64,000 bases of DNA from Candidatus Rokuibacteriota bacterium (GCA_003220685.1 QHTE01000063.1:1-64000); one strand, 5' to 3'. Shown: positions 8,380-20,543, counted from the first letter of the stretch. Notes: generated from the letters alone by a model not told the origin. Translations and numbers: made by a program.

Positions 8380-8409
8380 TTGACACCGCGTCCACCCGAG
8401 GCGCATGAT
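8380..8409 (+). promoter_or_regulatory. Candidate promoter for cimA
   Basis: A perfect -35 TTGACA (8380-8385), an 18-bp spacer and a -10-like CATGAT (8404-8409). The predicted start is about 5 nt before the ATG at 8421, so the mRNA would be leaderless or almost so. Confidence 0.5.
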
Positions 8410-8420
8410 CGAAGTCCGCC

Positions 8421-10001
8421 ATGCGCCGCCTGATCAAGATCTACGACACCACGCTCCGCGACGGCACCCAGGGCGAAGGCGTGTCGTTCTCGATGGAAGA
8501 CAAGGTCCGCCTCGCGACCCGGCTCGACGCGCTGGGCATCCACTACATCGAGGGCGGGTGGCCGGGCTCGAACCCGAAAGACCTTCGATTCTTCCGTCGG
8601 ATGCAGGACGTCACGCTCAAGCACGCCAGGCTCGCCGCCTTCAGCATGACCCGCCGCGCCGGGACCACGCCGGAGGCGGACGCGAACATGCAGGCGCTGC
8701 TCGACGCCGGGACGCCGGTGGCGACGATCGTCGGCAAGTCGTGGGACTTCCACGTGACCGAGGCGCTCGGCACGACCCTCGCCGAGAATCTCGCGATGAT
8801 CGGCGACACGATCGCGTTCCTCCGGCCGCGGATGGACGAGGTGCTCTTCGACGCCGAGCATTTCTTCGACGGCTTCCGCGCCAACCGCGACTACGCGCTG
8901 GCCACCCTGCGCGCGGCGGAGGCCGCCGGCGCCCACTGGCTCGTCCTCTGCGACACCAACGGTGGGACCTTGCCGGGCGAGCTGGTGGCGATGATCGCCG
9001 AGGTGAAGAAGCAGGTGCGGGTGCCGCTCGGGATCCACGTGCACAACGACGCCGAGTGCGCCGTCGCGAACTCGCTCGCCGCCGTCGCCGAGGGCGTCGG
9101 CCAGGTGCAGGGGACGCTCAACGGCTTCGGCGAGCGCTGCGGCAACGCGAACCTCGTGTCGATCATCCCGAGCCTGATCTTGAAGATGGGGCTCGACTGC
9201 ATTCCCGAGCCCAACCTGCGCGAGCTCCGCGACGTCTCGCGCTTCGCGTCGGAGCTGGCCAACCGCAAGTCCTGGTCCTCGCAGCCTTATGTGGGCGACT
9301 CGGCCTTCGCGCACAAGGGCGGCATGCACGTGTCGGCGGTCCAGAAGCACCCGGAGACCTACGAGCACATCAACCCCGCGGCGGTGGGCAACCGGCGGCG
9401 CGTGCTGGTCTCGGAGCTGGCGGGCAAGGCGAACATTCTCTGGAAGGCGCGCGAGTACGGCATCGACCTCGATCACGACACCCCGGACTCCCGCCGGATC
9501 CTCGACCGGCTCAAGGCGCTCGAAGACCAGGGATTCCAGTTCGAGGGCGCCGAGGCCTCGTTCGAACTCTTGATGGAGCGGGCGCTCGGCCGTCACCGGC
9601 CGTATTTCGTGCTCGAGGCATATCGGGTCATCGTCGAGGAACAGAACACGGATCAGGAGCCCGTCGCGGAGGCGACGGTGCGGGTGCGCGTGAAGGGCAT
9701 GCTCGAGCACACCGCGGCGTCGGGCAACGGTCCCGTCGATGCGCTCGACCACGCGCTCCGCAAGGCCCTCGAGGAGTTCTATCCGAACCTCAAGACCATG
9801 AAGCTCCTCGACTACAAAGTACGCATCCTGGACGAGTCGAAGGGGACCGCGGCCAAGACCCGCGTGTTGATCACCTCGGGCGACGGCGACGAGACGTGGG
9901 GCACCGTCGGCGTGGCCGACAACATTATTGAAGCGTCGTGGCAGGCGCTCGTGGACTCGGTCGAGTACAAGCTGCGCCGCGACGGTTCGGCTCGAACTTA
10001 G
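8421..10001 (+). CDS. cimA: (R)-citramalate synthase
   Basis: 526-residue enzyme of the isopropylmalate/homocitrate synthase superfamily. It condenses acetyl-CoA and pyruvate to citramalate, the first step of the threonine-independent route to isoleucine. The HMGL-like TIM barrel begins [19 protein letters not shown], with metal-site motifs [10 protein letters not shown] and [13 protein letters not shown], and a linker region ([14 protein letters not shown]). The C-terminal 150 residues form a LeuA-type regulatory domain, suggesting isoleucine feedback. The [13 protein letters not shown] segment is typical of the CimA branch rather than LeuA. It stands alone behind its own promoter. Confidence 0.93.
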   Translation: MRRLIKIYDTTLRDGTQGEGVSFSMEDKVRLATRLDALGIHYIEGGWPGSNPKDLRFFRRMQDVTLKHARLAAFSMTRRAGTTPEADANMQALLDAGTPVATIVGKSWDFHVTEALGTTLAENLAMIGDTIAFLRPRMDEVLFDAEHFFDGFRANRDYALATLRAAEAAGAHWLVLCDTNGGTLPGELVAMIAEVKKQVRVPLGIHVHNDAECAVANSLAAVAEGVGQVQGTLNGFGERCGNANLVSIIPSLILKMGLDCIPEPNLRELRDVSRFASELANRKSWSSQPYVGDSAFAHKGGMHVSAVQKHPETYEHINPAAVGNRRRVLVSELAGKANILWKAREYGIDLDHDTPDSRRILDRLKALEDQGFQFEGAEASFELLMERALGRHRPYFVLEAYRVIVEEQNTDQEPVAEATVRVRVKGMLEHTAASGNGPVDALDHALRKALEEFYPNLKTMKLLDYKVRILDESKGTAAKTRVLITSGDGDETWGTVGVADNIIEASWQALVDSVEYKLRRDGSART

Positions 10002-10156
10002 ACGCCGGTCACGAACTGATCGATTCGCCGATCTACTCCGATCACGGAATATCTGGATCGAGAGTGATCCATGTGGTCAATTCCATACCAGGGCCCAATC
10101 CGGCCCAATACCCTAAGTAGCTTGAAAATCTAGTAAAACGGCCAGGCATGTCACTC

Positions 10157-10170
10157 GGTATCGGATTTGC
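10157..10170 (+). promoter_or_regulatory. Candidate sigma-54 promoter (GG-N10-GC)
   Basis: GG at 10157-10158 and GC at 10169-10170 are separated by exactly 10 bp. The downstream half (TTTGCT) fits the TTGCW consensus, while the upstream half (CTCGGTAT) is weak. The expected start near 10182 would lie just before the AGGAGG of the HTH gene. The match could be chance. Confidence 0.35.
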
Positions 10171-10199
10171 TGTTTCCGGTACGGCAGGAGGATTCAGAC

Positions 10200-10484
10200 A
10201 TGTCGGTCAATGGAACGGCGGTCAATGAGTCGGTCAACGGCAGCCCTTCTCGCACGTGGCAACAGCCGCGTGGCGTAGGCCGCCCATCGACGGTGGCTCC
10301 GTTCGCACCTCAGATCGAGGAATGGCTGCGTGAGGCGCCGACGCTGTCTGGGGCCGAAGTGCTCCGGCGCGCACGCGCGGTCGGCTACCGTGGCGGCAAG
10401 AGCGCGCTGTACGAGCTGGTGCGGCGACTTCGAATTCCTGTCACCGCGAGTCCGACGATCGTCCAGTCCAACGCAAGCCGCTAG
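10200..10484 (+). CDS. Orphan HTH protein resembling the N-terminus of IS21-type transposases
   Basis: 94-residue protein. Residues about 26-78 (GRPSTVAPFAPQIEEWLREA ... GGKSALYELVRRLR) look like the helix-turn-helix region at the start of IstA/IS21-family transposases, but no DDE catalytic domain follows and the frame stops at 10484. An AGGAGG element 8 bp before the ATG at 10200 suggests real expression. It may be a domesticated DNA-binding protein or a decayed transposase. About 200 bp of relatively AT-rich DNA without genes precedes it. Confidence 0.6.
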   Translation: MSVNGTAVNESVNGSPSRTWQQPRGVGRPSTVAPFAPQIEEWLREAPTLSGAEVLRRARAVGYRGGKSALYELVRRLRIPVTASPTIVQSNASR

Positions 10485-10519
10485 GGCTTCGAACGGTCCG
10501 AGCCGCACCCGAGAATTTC

Positions 10520-10541
10520 GGCCGGCGGCGCTCCGCCGGCC
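10520..10541. terminator. Hairpin between convergent genes (first of two)
   Basis: A perfect 9-bp inverted repeat, GGCCGGCGG-cgct-CCGCCGGCC, 35 bp after the HTH gene stop. No T-run follows, so factor-independent termination is uncertain, but its position between convergent genes fits. Confidence 0.5.
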
Positions 10542-10579
10542 CGCGGTCTGAAGTTTCAGGAAGGCCGCGTCGTTTTAAC

Positions 10580-10600
10580 GGGATTCCCCGCGGGAATCCC
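10580..10600. terminator. Hairpin between convergent genes (second of two)
   Basis: A perfect 9-bp inverted repeat, GGGATTCCC-cgc-GGGAATCCC, preceded by a gttttaac stretch. On the minus strand the transcript of the RraA-like gene reads through this hairpin and then a short run containing AAAAC, so it could serve either direction. The rest of the 10485-10753 gap shows no gene. Confidence 0.5.
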
Positions 10601-10753
10601 CCTGATAGCCCCGGTTCTCAGCCCAGGGCTCGCCCACTTCTGCCGCTCCGCCCTCCTTTCGCGAATTTTCCGTCGACCTCGAGGAGTGCCGCCTGCACGA
10701 CGACGGCCGCAGCGTGCGTGAACAGTCCGAGCCAGGCGCCGGTCGACGCGAGC

Positions 10754-11431
10754 TCAGTACGTGCCCGGGCGGATCTGCTTGTAGAGCTGCTTCAGGGCGT
10801 CCGCGGTGAAGTTCGGGGATTGGCAGACCGAGATGATCTTGCGCTCGTCCGCCTCGACCTTCGTGACCGCCTCTGGGATCTTGCCCCCGATGTCGGCCGG
10901 GATCGTGACGGCGCCGTGCTGGTCGGCGTGAACGAGATCGCCGGGCTTCACCCAGAGCCCGCCGACCTTGATCGGTAAGCCGAAGTCCACCATGTGCACG
11001 TACGCGTGGGAGACCGAGACGTGCGCCGCGGCGAACTGGAAGCCGAGCGCCCTCACCTCGTCGAGGTCGCGCACGGAGCCGTCCGTGATGACGCCGGCGC
11101 AGCCGAGCGCCCGATGGATGTTGGCCTGGACCTCGCCCCACTGGGCGCCCTGGCCTCGCGGCTCGTCGAGGTCGTGCACGACGATCACGCGCGGCGCCGG
11201 GATCGAGAGCACGTAGTCCCACCAGCCGAACGTCGAGGCGCGGTGCCCCTCCAGCGGCTGAGGCTCCGCGCGGATCACCGCCGTGACCGCGTACCCGACG
11301 AGCGGCCCGAGTTCGGGGAACAAGGTGCGGATCTCGGACGACATGTTGCCTTGATTGCGCGGGCGGACGTTGAACGTCTCGATCGCGTTGGCCACGCTCG
11401 GGCTGGAGATCTTCTTGAGGGCGTCGATCAT
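10754..11431 (-). CDS. RraA-like / HMG aldolase-family protein
   Basis: 225-residue protein of the RraA/demethylmenaquinone-methyltransferase-like fold. The characteristic GVITDGSVRDLDEVRALGF block and the HGAVTIPADIG segment are present, matching the metal and oxaloacetate-binding sites of HMG/CHA aldolases. Proteins of this family are either RNase E regulators or class II pyruvate aldolases/oxaloacetate decarboxylases. The DGxxRD motif fits a metal-dependent lyase. It is the last gene of the ligA operon and shares one base with the upstream stop (TGATG). The substrate is not deducible. Confidence 0.8.
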   Translation of the reverse strand: MIDALKKISSPSVANAIETFNVRPRNQGNMSSEIRTLFPELGPLVGYAVTAVIRAEPQPLEGHRASTFGWWDYVLSIPAPRVIVVHDLDEPRGQGAQWGEVQANIHRALGCAGVITDGSVRDLDEVRALGFQFAAAHVSVSHAYVHMVDFGLPIKVGGLWVKPGDLVHADQHGAVTIPADIGGKIPEAVTKVEADERKIISVCQSPNFTADALKQLYKQIRPGTY

Positions 11432-12074
11432 CAGATGGTATCCTTTCGGCGCTGGATCAGCAGGGTTTTGAGGATCTCGATCGTCTGTCGGGTCGACTCG
11501 AGATTGGGATTCACGCGGAGCGCCTGCTCGAAGTACTCGAGCGCGGTCGCCGGCTGGTCGAGCTGTATGTAGATCATCCCGTAGCCGCTGAGCGCGCCGA
11601 AGTGATACGGGTTGCGCTTCACCACCTCGTCGCAGTCGGCGAGCGACTTCTTGTACTCGCCCAGCAGATAGTAGACCGTCGCCCGCTTGTTCCACCCTTC
11701 CGCGAAATCCGGCCGGCGCCGGATGATCTCGCTGAACGTCTCGACGGCCTCCTCGCCCTGGCGAGCCTGCATCTGCTCCAGGCCGGTCGCGAAGAGCCGG
11801 TCGATGGTCGCGTCGCCCGATCGGCTCCACACCTGCCACATCGCGTTCTCCGCGAGCTCCCGGACGAGCGGGTCGGCATCGCGGAGCACCGCGGCGAGCT
11901 TCGGCAGGTCGGCCATGAGACCGGTCTCGCCGAGCGCCCGAGCGCCCTGACGGCGGCTGTCCACGTTGGCCGTGTCGAGCGCTCGGAGCGCCTCGTCGCG
12001 CGTCGGGCCCGCGAGGAGCGGCGCCGGCCACAGGGCGAGTGCGGCGAGGACGAGTGACGCGAGCCGGCGGGCGC

Positions 12075-12078
<4 letters not shown>
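11431..12078 (-). CDS. Secreted TPR/HEAT-repeat protein
   Basis: 215 residues. An N-terminal signal (RRLASLVLAALALWPAPLLAG) is followed by a HEAT-like segment (LAAVLRDADPLVRELAENAM) and then three TPR units (about residues 95-205, with FAEGWNKRATVYYLLGEYKK and YFEQALRVNPN). The GTG at 12078 overlaps the kelch gene stop by 4 bp, which decides the start. It is probably a periplasmic scaffold for protein contacts. Its role beside DNA ligase and the kelch lipoprotein is unclear. Confidence 0.8.
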
Positions 12079-15125
<3,047 letters not shown>

Positions 15126-15165
15126 GCCGGGCGACCGGTCGAGAGCTCGCGCGAGAGACTCAAAC

Positions 15166-15879
15166 ATGCCACGATCCTCGGTCCTGAAAGTCGCGGTCGA
15201 GACCCGAGCCACGACGGCTTCGGTCCAGGACTATCTCGCGGCGATCTACGATCTGGGGAGCAGCGGCAAGCCGGTGATCGGGGCTCGGCTCGCCAAGCAC
15301 ATGGGAATCTCCGCTCCGGCGGTGACCGAGGCGATCCACCGCATCGCGCGCGGCGGCTACGTGAAGATCGGGCGCGGCAAACAGCTCGTGCTCTCCAGCA
15401 AGGGGCGACAGATCGCCGAGGTCATGGCGCGCCGTCATCGTCTCCTCGAGCGCTGGCTCACCGACACGCTCGGGCTCAACTGGACCGACGCCCACGAGGA
15501 GGCACATCGCCTCGAGCACGCGCTCTCGCCCCGGGTCGAGGACCGCCTCGCGGAGCTTCTCGGCATGCCGAGCACGTGCCCGCACGGCAACCCGATCCCC
15601 GGGATGGCCAAGCCGCCCCGCGTCGAGCCGTTTCCGCTCGCCCAGGCGAAGGAAGGGACGACCGTCGTGGTCGAGCGCATCACGGAAGAGGCCGAAGCCG
15701 ACAAGAAGCTCCTCGAGCACCTCTGGAAGAACGACGTCCGCCCGGGCCGGCGCTTGAAGATCACCGAGGTCGCACCCTGGGCCGGGACGATCACGGCGTC
15801 CGGCGACGGCCAGATCATCGCGCTCGGCTTGCCGGCCGCGGCCAAGATCTGGGTCTATCTTCCCAGTGCCGCCGGATGA
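15166..15879 (+). CDS. DtxR/MntR-family metal-dependent transcriptional regulator
   Basis: 237-residue regulator. The N-terminal winged helix (VQDYLAAIYDL ... ARLAKHMGISAPAVTEAIHRI) is followed by the metal-binding/dimer domain with the DAHEEAHRLEHALSPRVEDRL helix and a CPHGNPIPG loop typical of DtxR/IdeR. A C-terminal FeoA-like SH3 domain spans about residues 160-235. It would sense Fe(II) or Mn(II) and repress uptake genes; its targets are not obvious nearby. Its stop overlaps the next ATG by 4 bp. The N-terminus carries about 15 residues more than usual, so a later start is possible. Confidence 0.9.
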   Translation: MPRSSVLKVAVETRATTASVQDYLAAIYDLGSSGKPVIGARLAKHMGISAPAVTEAIHRIARGGYVKIGRGKQLVLSSKGRQIAEVMARRHRLLERWLTDTLGLNWTDAHEEAHRLEHALSPRVEDRLAELLGMPSTCPHGNPIPGMAKPPRVEPFPLAQAKEGTTVVVERITEEAEADKKLLEHLWKNDVRPGRRLKITEVAPWAGTITASGDGQIIALGLPAAAKIWVYLPSAAG

Positions 15880-16232
15880 AGGCCCTCTTCTGGATTTTGG
15901 TCGCGATCGGCTGTGTCTACGTGTTCTACACCGGTGCGATGGCCGTGTGGTCCTATCTCGAGGTCACCAGCGTGGTCGAGGAGGTCGTCAACGAGCGCGC
16001 GTCGCGCACTGACCGGCAAGACCGCGCCGGTCGCGTGAAGGACGACATCGCCAGGAAGGTGGCGGCGAGCGGCATCGCCGTCGACGAGCGCGCGATCTCG
16101 GTGAGCGACGAGGGCAGGACGCTCGAGGTCAGGGTGCGGTGGAACTGGCCGTTGATCGTCTACCAGCAGCGCGAGTATCTGGCGGTTCCGTTGAAGCACG
16201 ACCGCACCTTCGCGGTTCCCGAGGGGCGCTGA
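15876..16232 (+). CDS. Small single-span membrane protein
   Basis: 118 residues. One strong N-terminal transmembrane segment (ALFWILVAIGCVYVFYTGAM) is followed by a charged soluble part with a beta-rich end (LEVRVRWNWPLIVYQQREYL). No family was recognised. It is coupled to the DtxR-type gene by an ATGA overlap and ends one base before the convergent ccmI stop. Confidence 0.75.
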   Translation: MKALFWILVAIGCVYVFYTGAMAVWSYLEVTSVVEEVVNERASRTDRQDRAGRVKDDIARKVAASGIAVDERAISVSDEGRTLEVRVRWNWPLIVYQQREYLAVPLKHDRTFAVPEGR

Positions 16233-16233
16233 G

Positions 16234-17163
16234 TCACTTCCCGGCCTGAGCGTCGCGGATCATCTTCGCGACCCGGTCCCGATCCTCGCCCGGCGGCACC
16301 AGCGCGACGAATTTCTCCCAGGACCGGACGGCCCCGGCGACGTCGTGCTTGGCCTCGTAGAGCACCTGGCCGCGATACAGGAGCGCTGGCAGGTAGCTCG
16401 GATCGATCGCCAGCGCGCGATCGAAGATCTCGAGCGCGCGGTCGGCGTGCTCGGGCCCCCCGCCGACCGCGAGGATCAGCCCCAGGTGCGTGGTCGCGTC
16501 CACGTTGTTCGGATCGCGCTTGAGAACGGCCTGATACGCAGCGATCGCCTCGCTGTAGCGTCCCTGCGCCAGGCTCGAGCGCGCGGCCTGCAGCATCCCG
16601 CGAAGCATCTCGGGCGGGATAGGCCGGCCGGGCGCAATCGCGGGCGCGTTGCTCGCGCCGGGCGCGGCGTCGCCGCCGGGCGCCTCGCGCGGGAGCTCGG
16701 CGAGCGGACGCGAGCCCGGAGAAGGCCGGCCGGCCATCGGGTCGGGCTCGGTGTACCGCACGATGCCGGCGCCCACGGCGATGCCGAAGGCGACCAGCAG
16801 CACCGCGGCGGCCGCGAGGGCCGCTGGATGCCGCCATGCCGAGCGGCGCGGCTCCGGCGGCGGCGGCGCGGCGGGACCCAGCCGGTCGAGCTCGGTGAGG
16901 ATCGCCGCGGCCTCGCCCTCGTAGCGGGCGCGGAGCTCGGCGAAGTCGGCGTCCGACACGTGCCCGGCCGCGTGCTCGAACTCGAGCTCGCGGATGGCGG
17001 CGAGGGCGACGCGCTTTTCCTCGGAGAGCTCCTGCCGCCGGTCAGGCGGCAACGGAAGGAATGTGCGCCCGCGCCGGTCCTGACCCAGGAGCGGCCAGAG
17101 CACGAACACGAGGGCGGGCACGCCGACGACGAGAGCCACGACGGCGACCCCGGCGCCGATCAC
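16234..17163 (-). CDS. ccmI: Cytochrome c maturation TPR protein CcmI (CycH)
   Basis: 309-residue membrane-anchored TPR protein that presents apocytochrome c to the haem ligase in System I. An N-terminal helix is followed by a cytoplasmic helical region (LSEEKRVALAAIRELEFEHAAG, the CcmI signature), a second helix (residues ~110-130) and TPR repeats near the C-terminus (ARSSLAQGRYSEAIAAYQAV). The GTG at 17163 overlaps the ccmH stop (GTGA). It is the last gene of the operon. Confidence 0.9.
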   Translation of the reverse strand: MIGAGVAVVALVVGVPALVFVLWPLLGQDRRGRTFLPLPPDRRQELSEEKRVALAAIRELEFEHAAGHVSDADFAELRARYEGEAAAILTELDRLGPAAPPPPEPRRSAWRHPAALAAAAVLLVAFGIAVGAGIVRYTEPDPMAGRPSPGSRPLAELPREAPGGDAAPGASNAPAIAPGRPIPPEMLRGMLQAARSSLAQGRYSEAIAAYQAVLKRDPNNVDATTHLGLILAVGGGPEHADRALEIFDRALAIDPSYLPALLYRGQVLYEAKHDVAGAVRSWEKFVALVPPGEDRDRVAKMIRDAQAGK

Positions 17164-17633
17164 GACCCGCTCTCCAGCTCGCGGCGGATCCGCTCGCTCA
17201 TCGCCGCGTCGACCGTCACCGGCGGCGGGCGAACCCCCCGACGTCGGCGGGTCCAACGCCACACCAGAGCGCCCGCGGTGGCGAGCCCCACGACGACGGC
17301 CGCGAGCGGCAGGAGCCAGACGAGAAGGTTGAATCCCCGACGCGGCGGCGAGAGGAGGATCCATTCGCCATAGCGGTCCACGAAGTAGCGCTGGACCTCG
17401 GTCGGGCTCTCGCCCGCCGCCAGCCGCTCGCGGATGATCGCGCGCATCTGGCTCGCCATCTCCGAGGGCGAGTCGGCCACCGACAGGTTCTGGCAGACGA
17501 CGCAGCGGAGCTGCAACGCGATGTCGTGCACGGCGTCCTCGCTCACCGGCGTGGCCGTCTGCGCGGCGATAGGAGACGCGACCGAGCCGATCAGAGCCAG
17601 CGCCGCCAGGACCGCGATCCTCACGCGGCTCAT
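17160..17633 (-). CDS. ccmH: Cytochrome c maturation protein CcmH
   Basis: 157 residues: a signal peptide, the redox motif RCVVCQN (residues ~43-49) that reduces the haem-binding cysteines of apocytochrome c, the downstream SPTEVQRYFVDRYGEWIL block, and a transmembrane helix near residue 110. It partners with CcmI and CcmF in the haem ligation complex. The ATG at 17633 overlaps the ccmG stop. Confidence 0.95.
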   Translation of the reverse strand: MSRVRIAVLAALALIGSVASPIAAQTATPVSEDAVHDIALQLRCVVCQNLSVADSPSEMASQMRAIIRERLAAGESPTEVQRYFVDRYGEWILLSPPRRGFNLLVWLLPLAAVVVGLATAGALVWRWTRRRRGVRPPPVTVDAAMSERIRRELESGS

Positions 17634-18166
17634 GGGGAGGCCGCCTCCGCCAGGAGGCGATCGACCGTCGTCCGGAAGACGTCGTCGGTGACGGCGCCGA
17701 CGTGCTTGACGCGGATGCGGCCCTGACGGTCGAGGAAGAAGGTCTCGGGCACGCCGTACACGCCGTAGTCCACGGAGACCGTGCCCTTCAGGTCCTGGGC
17801 GACCGGGAAGGTGAGGCCGAAGTCGCCGACGAACTTCAGCGCGGCCTCGCGCTTGTCCTGGACGTCGACGCCGACCACCACCACGCCGCGCTCGCGATAG
17901 CCCCGCCAGTTCCGCTCGAGCACCGGCGCCTCCTCGTAGCACGCGGGATAGCACCACGAGGCCCAGAAGTTCAGGACGACGACCTTGCCCCGGTGCGTCG
18001 CGAGCTCAAGCGGCGCGCCCTCGAGCGTGGCGAGCGCGAAGCCGGGCGCCGGCCGTCCGACGAGCGGCGACGGGATGTCGCGCGGGCTCAGCCGGAACCC
18101 GTAGGCGAGCAGCACCAGCACGGGGACGGCGGCGAGCGGGATCAGCCAGCGCCAGAGCCGCTTCAC
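17630..18166 (-). CDS. ccmG: Thioredoxin-like CcmG (DsbE) with CxxxC motif
   Basis: 178-residue membrane-anchored thioredoxin-fold protein that passes electrons to CcmH. It has an N-terminal helix (residues 8-24), the redoxin core beginning VGRPAPGFALATLEG, and a VPETFFLDRQGRI block containing the cis-Pro. The active-site segment reads WASWCYPACYEEAP: the cysteines are residues 72 and 76 with three residues between them instead of the usual two. The codons (tgc tat ccc gcg tgc) are unambiguous. The GTG at 18166 overlaps the ccmF stop, fixing the start. The operon position makes the assignment secure despite the odd motif. Confidence 0.93.
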   Translation of the reverse strand: MKRLWRWLIPLAAVPVLVLLAYGFRLSPRDIPSPLVGRPAPGFALATLEGAPLELATHRGKVVVLNFWASWCYPACYEEAPVLERNWRGYRERGVVVVGVDVQDKREAALKFVGDFGLTFPVAQDLKGTVSVDYGVYGVPETFFLDRQGRIRVKHVGAVTDDVFRTTVDRLLAEAASP

Positions 18167-20106
18167 ACGCTCTTGTGTCGCTCCGGCAGGATCGCCAGCA
18201 GCGCGCCCAGGGTGAGCACGACTCCGCCGATCCAGATCCAGCTCACGAGGCGGTTGACCTGGAGCTTGATGGTCGCCTGCGAGCCGTCGCGGGCGAAGTC
18301 GCCGAGCACGAGGTAGAGGTCCTCCCGCAGGCCCAGCCGATAGTCGACGTAGGCGATGGGCGCCTGCTCCTGAGGATAGAACTTCTTGGCGGGCCGCAGC
18401 ACGCCGAGGACGCGCCCGTTCGAGACGGTGAACGCGCCGACGACCTTGAAGTGATTCGACTCCTCGACCGCGGTGAGGCCGTCGAAGCGGAAGCGATAGC
18501 CGGCGAGCTCGGCGGTCTCGCCGCGGTGCAACGTGGTCTCGGTCTGCACCGACCAGGCGTGCGAGCCCATCACGCCCAGCGCGATGATCAGGATGCCCAG
18601 GTGCACGACGAAGCCCCTGTAGCGCCGGTTGTGTCGCAGCATGAGCCCGCCCATGGCCGGCAGGAGCGACTCGCCCACGCGCAGGCGCGCGCGCGTGGCG
18701 CGCGTGAAGTCGACCGCGATCGTCGCCGCGACGAAGACCGTCGTCGCGCACGTGAGCGCGGCCAGCAGCGAGCGCACACCCAGGGCGAACGCCGCCGCGG
18801 CGGCGGCGATCCCGAGAGCGACCGGCCACAGGAAGTTCCGCTTGAGATTGTCGAGCGACGCCCTCCGCCAGGCGATCAGCGGTCCGACGCCCATCAGGAA
18901 GACCAGCGACAGGAAGAGCGGAATGTTCACCTGATTGAAGAAGGGCGCGCCGACGCTGACCTTCACGCCGCGCACGGCTTCCGAGAGCAGCGGAAACACC
19001 GTGCCGAAGAAGACAGTGAACGCGGCGGCAACGAGCAGGACGTTGTTGAGGAGGAAGGCCGACTCGCGCGAGACGACCGAATCGAGCTCACCCTCGGACC
19101 GGAAGGTCTCCCAGCGCCACGCGACCAGCCCGAGCGCGGTCAGCAGCACGAGCGCCAGGAAGCCGAGGAACAGGATGCCGATCGAGCCCTGCGTGAAGGC
19201 GTGGACCGAGGCGATGACGCCGGAGCGGGTGAGGAACGTGCCGAAGAGCGTCAGACCGAACGTCAGGATCACCAACGAGATGTTCCAGAGGCGGAGCATG
19301 CGCCGGCGCTCCTGGATCATCACCGAGTGGAGGAACGCGGTGCCGGTGAGCCACGGCATGAAGGCGGCGTTCTCGACGGGATCCCACGCCCAGTATCCAC
19401 CCCACCCGAGGACGTGGTAGCTCCACCAGCCGCCGATCAGGAGACCGAGGGACAGGAAGTACCAGGCGACGATCGTCCACCGCCGGGTCAGCACGAGCCA
19501 GGTGTCGCCGATGCGGCCCGTGATCAGCGCGGCCATCGCGAAGGCGAAGGGCACGGTGAAGCCGGTGAAGCCGAGGTAGAGGGCGACGGGGTGCGTGATC
19601 ATCCCCGTGTCCTCGAGCAGTGGGTTCAGGCCGCGACCGTCGGCTGGCACGGGCGCCTGGCGCTGGAACGGCGGCGCGGCGACCGTCATCACCAGCAGGA
19701 AGAACGCGAGGATCCCGAGCATGGTCGCGAGCGCCCACGGGTAGAGCTCGCGCGCGCCGACCCGGTGGCGGACGATCAGGATGATCGTGTAGAGCGCGAG
19801 CATCCAGGACCAGAGGATGATCGAGCCCTCGAGGGCGCCCCACACGCCGGTGATCCGGTAGTAGAACGGCGTGCCGAGGTTCGTGTTGGTCGCGACGTAT
19901 CGGACCGAGAAGTCGAACGTCAGGAACGCGTAGGTCAGGAGCGCGAAGCAGGAGGTGACGAGGACGAACACCCCGAGCGCCGCGTGCTGCGCGGACTCGA
20001 TCAGCGCCAGGCGGCCCGTTCGGGCCCCGGCCCCGGCGGCGACGCCGCCGTACACCGCGAGGCCCAGGGCGATCAGGGTCATGCCGTAGCCGAGGTCCGC
20101 GGTCAT
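18163..20106 (-). CDS. ccmF: Cytochrome c haem lyase subunit CcmF
   Basis: 647-residue polytopic membrane protein, the core of the System I haem ligase. It contains the tryptophan-rich haem-handling motif WGGYWAWDPVENAAFMPWL (near residue 240), the early NTNLGTPFYYRITGVWGALEGS block, and about 14-15 hydrophobic segments. Its start overlaps the ccmE stop (ATGA) and its stop overlaps the ccmG GTG. Length and motif order are normal. Confidence 0.96.
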   Translation of the reverse strand: MTADLGYGMTLIALGLAVYGGVAAGAGARTGRLALIESAQHAALGVFVLVTSCFALLTYAFLTFDFSVRYVATNTNLGTPFYYRITGVWGALEGSIILWSWMLALYTIILIVRHRVGARELYPWALATMLGILAFFLLVMTVAAPPFQRQAPVPADGRGLNPLLEDTGMITHPVALYLGFTGFTVPFAFAMAALITGRIGDTWLVLTRRWTIVAWYFLSLGLLIGGWWSYHVLGWGGYWAWDPVENAAFMPWLTGTAFLHSVMIQERRRMLRLWNISLVILTFGLTLFGTFLTRSGVIASVHAFTQGSIGILFLGFLALVLLTALGLVAWRWETFRSEGELDSVVSRESAFLLNNVLLVAAAFTVFFGTVFPLLSEAVRGVKVSVGAPFFNQVNIPLFLSLVFLMGVGPLIAWRRASLDNLKRNFLWPVALGIAAAAAAFALGVRSLLAALTCATTVFVAATIAVDFTRATRARLRVGESLLPAMGGLMLRHNRRYRGFVVHLGILIIALGVMGSHAWSVQTETTLHRGETAELAGYRFRFDGLTAVEESNHFKVVGAFTVSNGRVLGVLRPAKKFYPQEQAPIAYVDYRLGLREDLYLVLGDFARDGSQATIKLQVNRLVSWIWIGGVVLTLGALLAILPERHKSV

Positions 20107-20543
20107 CGCCCTTCACCCCGGAGCGTCTTGAGCAGCTCCCGGTAGCCGGCCTCGCTCTGGTCGTGGGGCGCCTTGTACTCCTCGGAGTGCTTCGCCATGA
20201 TCAAGGTCGCCTTGAAGTAGCCGTCCGCCGTCCAGCTTCCCTCGAGGACAGCGCCGCGGCCCTCGCCGAACAAATCGGGCGGCGTGCCCTTGTGACGGAC
20301 CGGAACCGTGGCGGTCCCGTCGGACAGGGTGAACGAGAGATCGAGCGAGCGCGGCTCCCACTTGAGCGAGCCGGGCACCACCATGCCGCCCAGCCGATAC
20401 GCCTTGCCCGGCACCGGGGCGGCGCGGAGCTCGGCAGGCGTGACGAAGTACACGGCCGACTGGGTGACCCCCGCGTAGATCATGTACGTGAGCGCTCCCG
20501 CGATGACGATACCGCCGACGATGAGCTTGCGCTTCTGGTTCAT
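20103..20543 (-). CDS. ccmE: Haem chaperone CcmE
   Basis: 146 residues: a short N-terminal anchor helix (LIVGGIVIAGALTYMIYAG) and a periplasmic OB-fold that carries haem bound covalently to a histidine. The haem-binding motif is AKHSEEY, with His119 and Tyr123 in the HxxxY spacing. The ATG at 20543 directly follows copy B of the dispersed repeat family; no ribosome-binding site is visible before it. The reading frame continues upstream through the repeat to 20627, but the N-terminus from Met20543 fits the family. Confidence 0.94.
   Translation of the reverse strand: MNQKRKLIVGGIVIAGALTYMIYAGVTQSAVYFVTPAELRAAPVPGKAYRLGGMVVPGSLKWEPRSLDLSFTLSDGTATVPVRHKGTPPDLFGEGRGAVLEGSWTADGYFKATLIMAKHSEEYKAPHDQSEAGYRELLKTLRGEGR

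Noticed and set aside
18175-20145. A 656-codon open frame on the plus strand opposite ccmF
   Set aside because: The translation is an extreme Arg/Asp/Glu/His-rich shadow with no domain. ccmF on the minus strand has its full set of motifs and operon overlaps.
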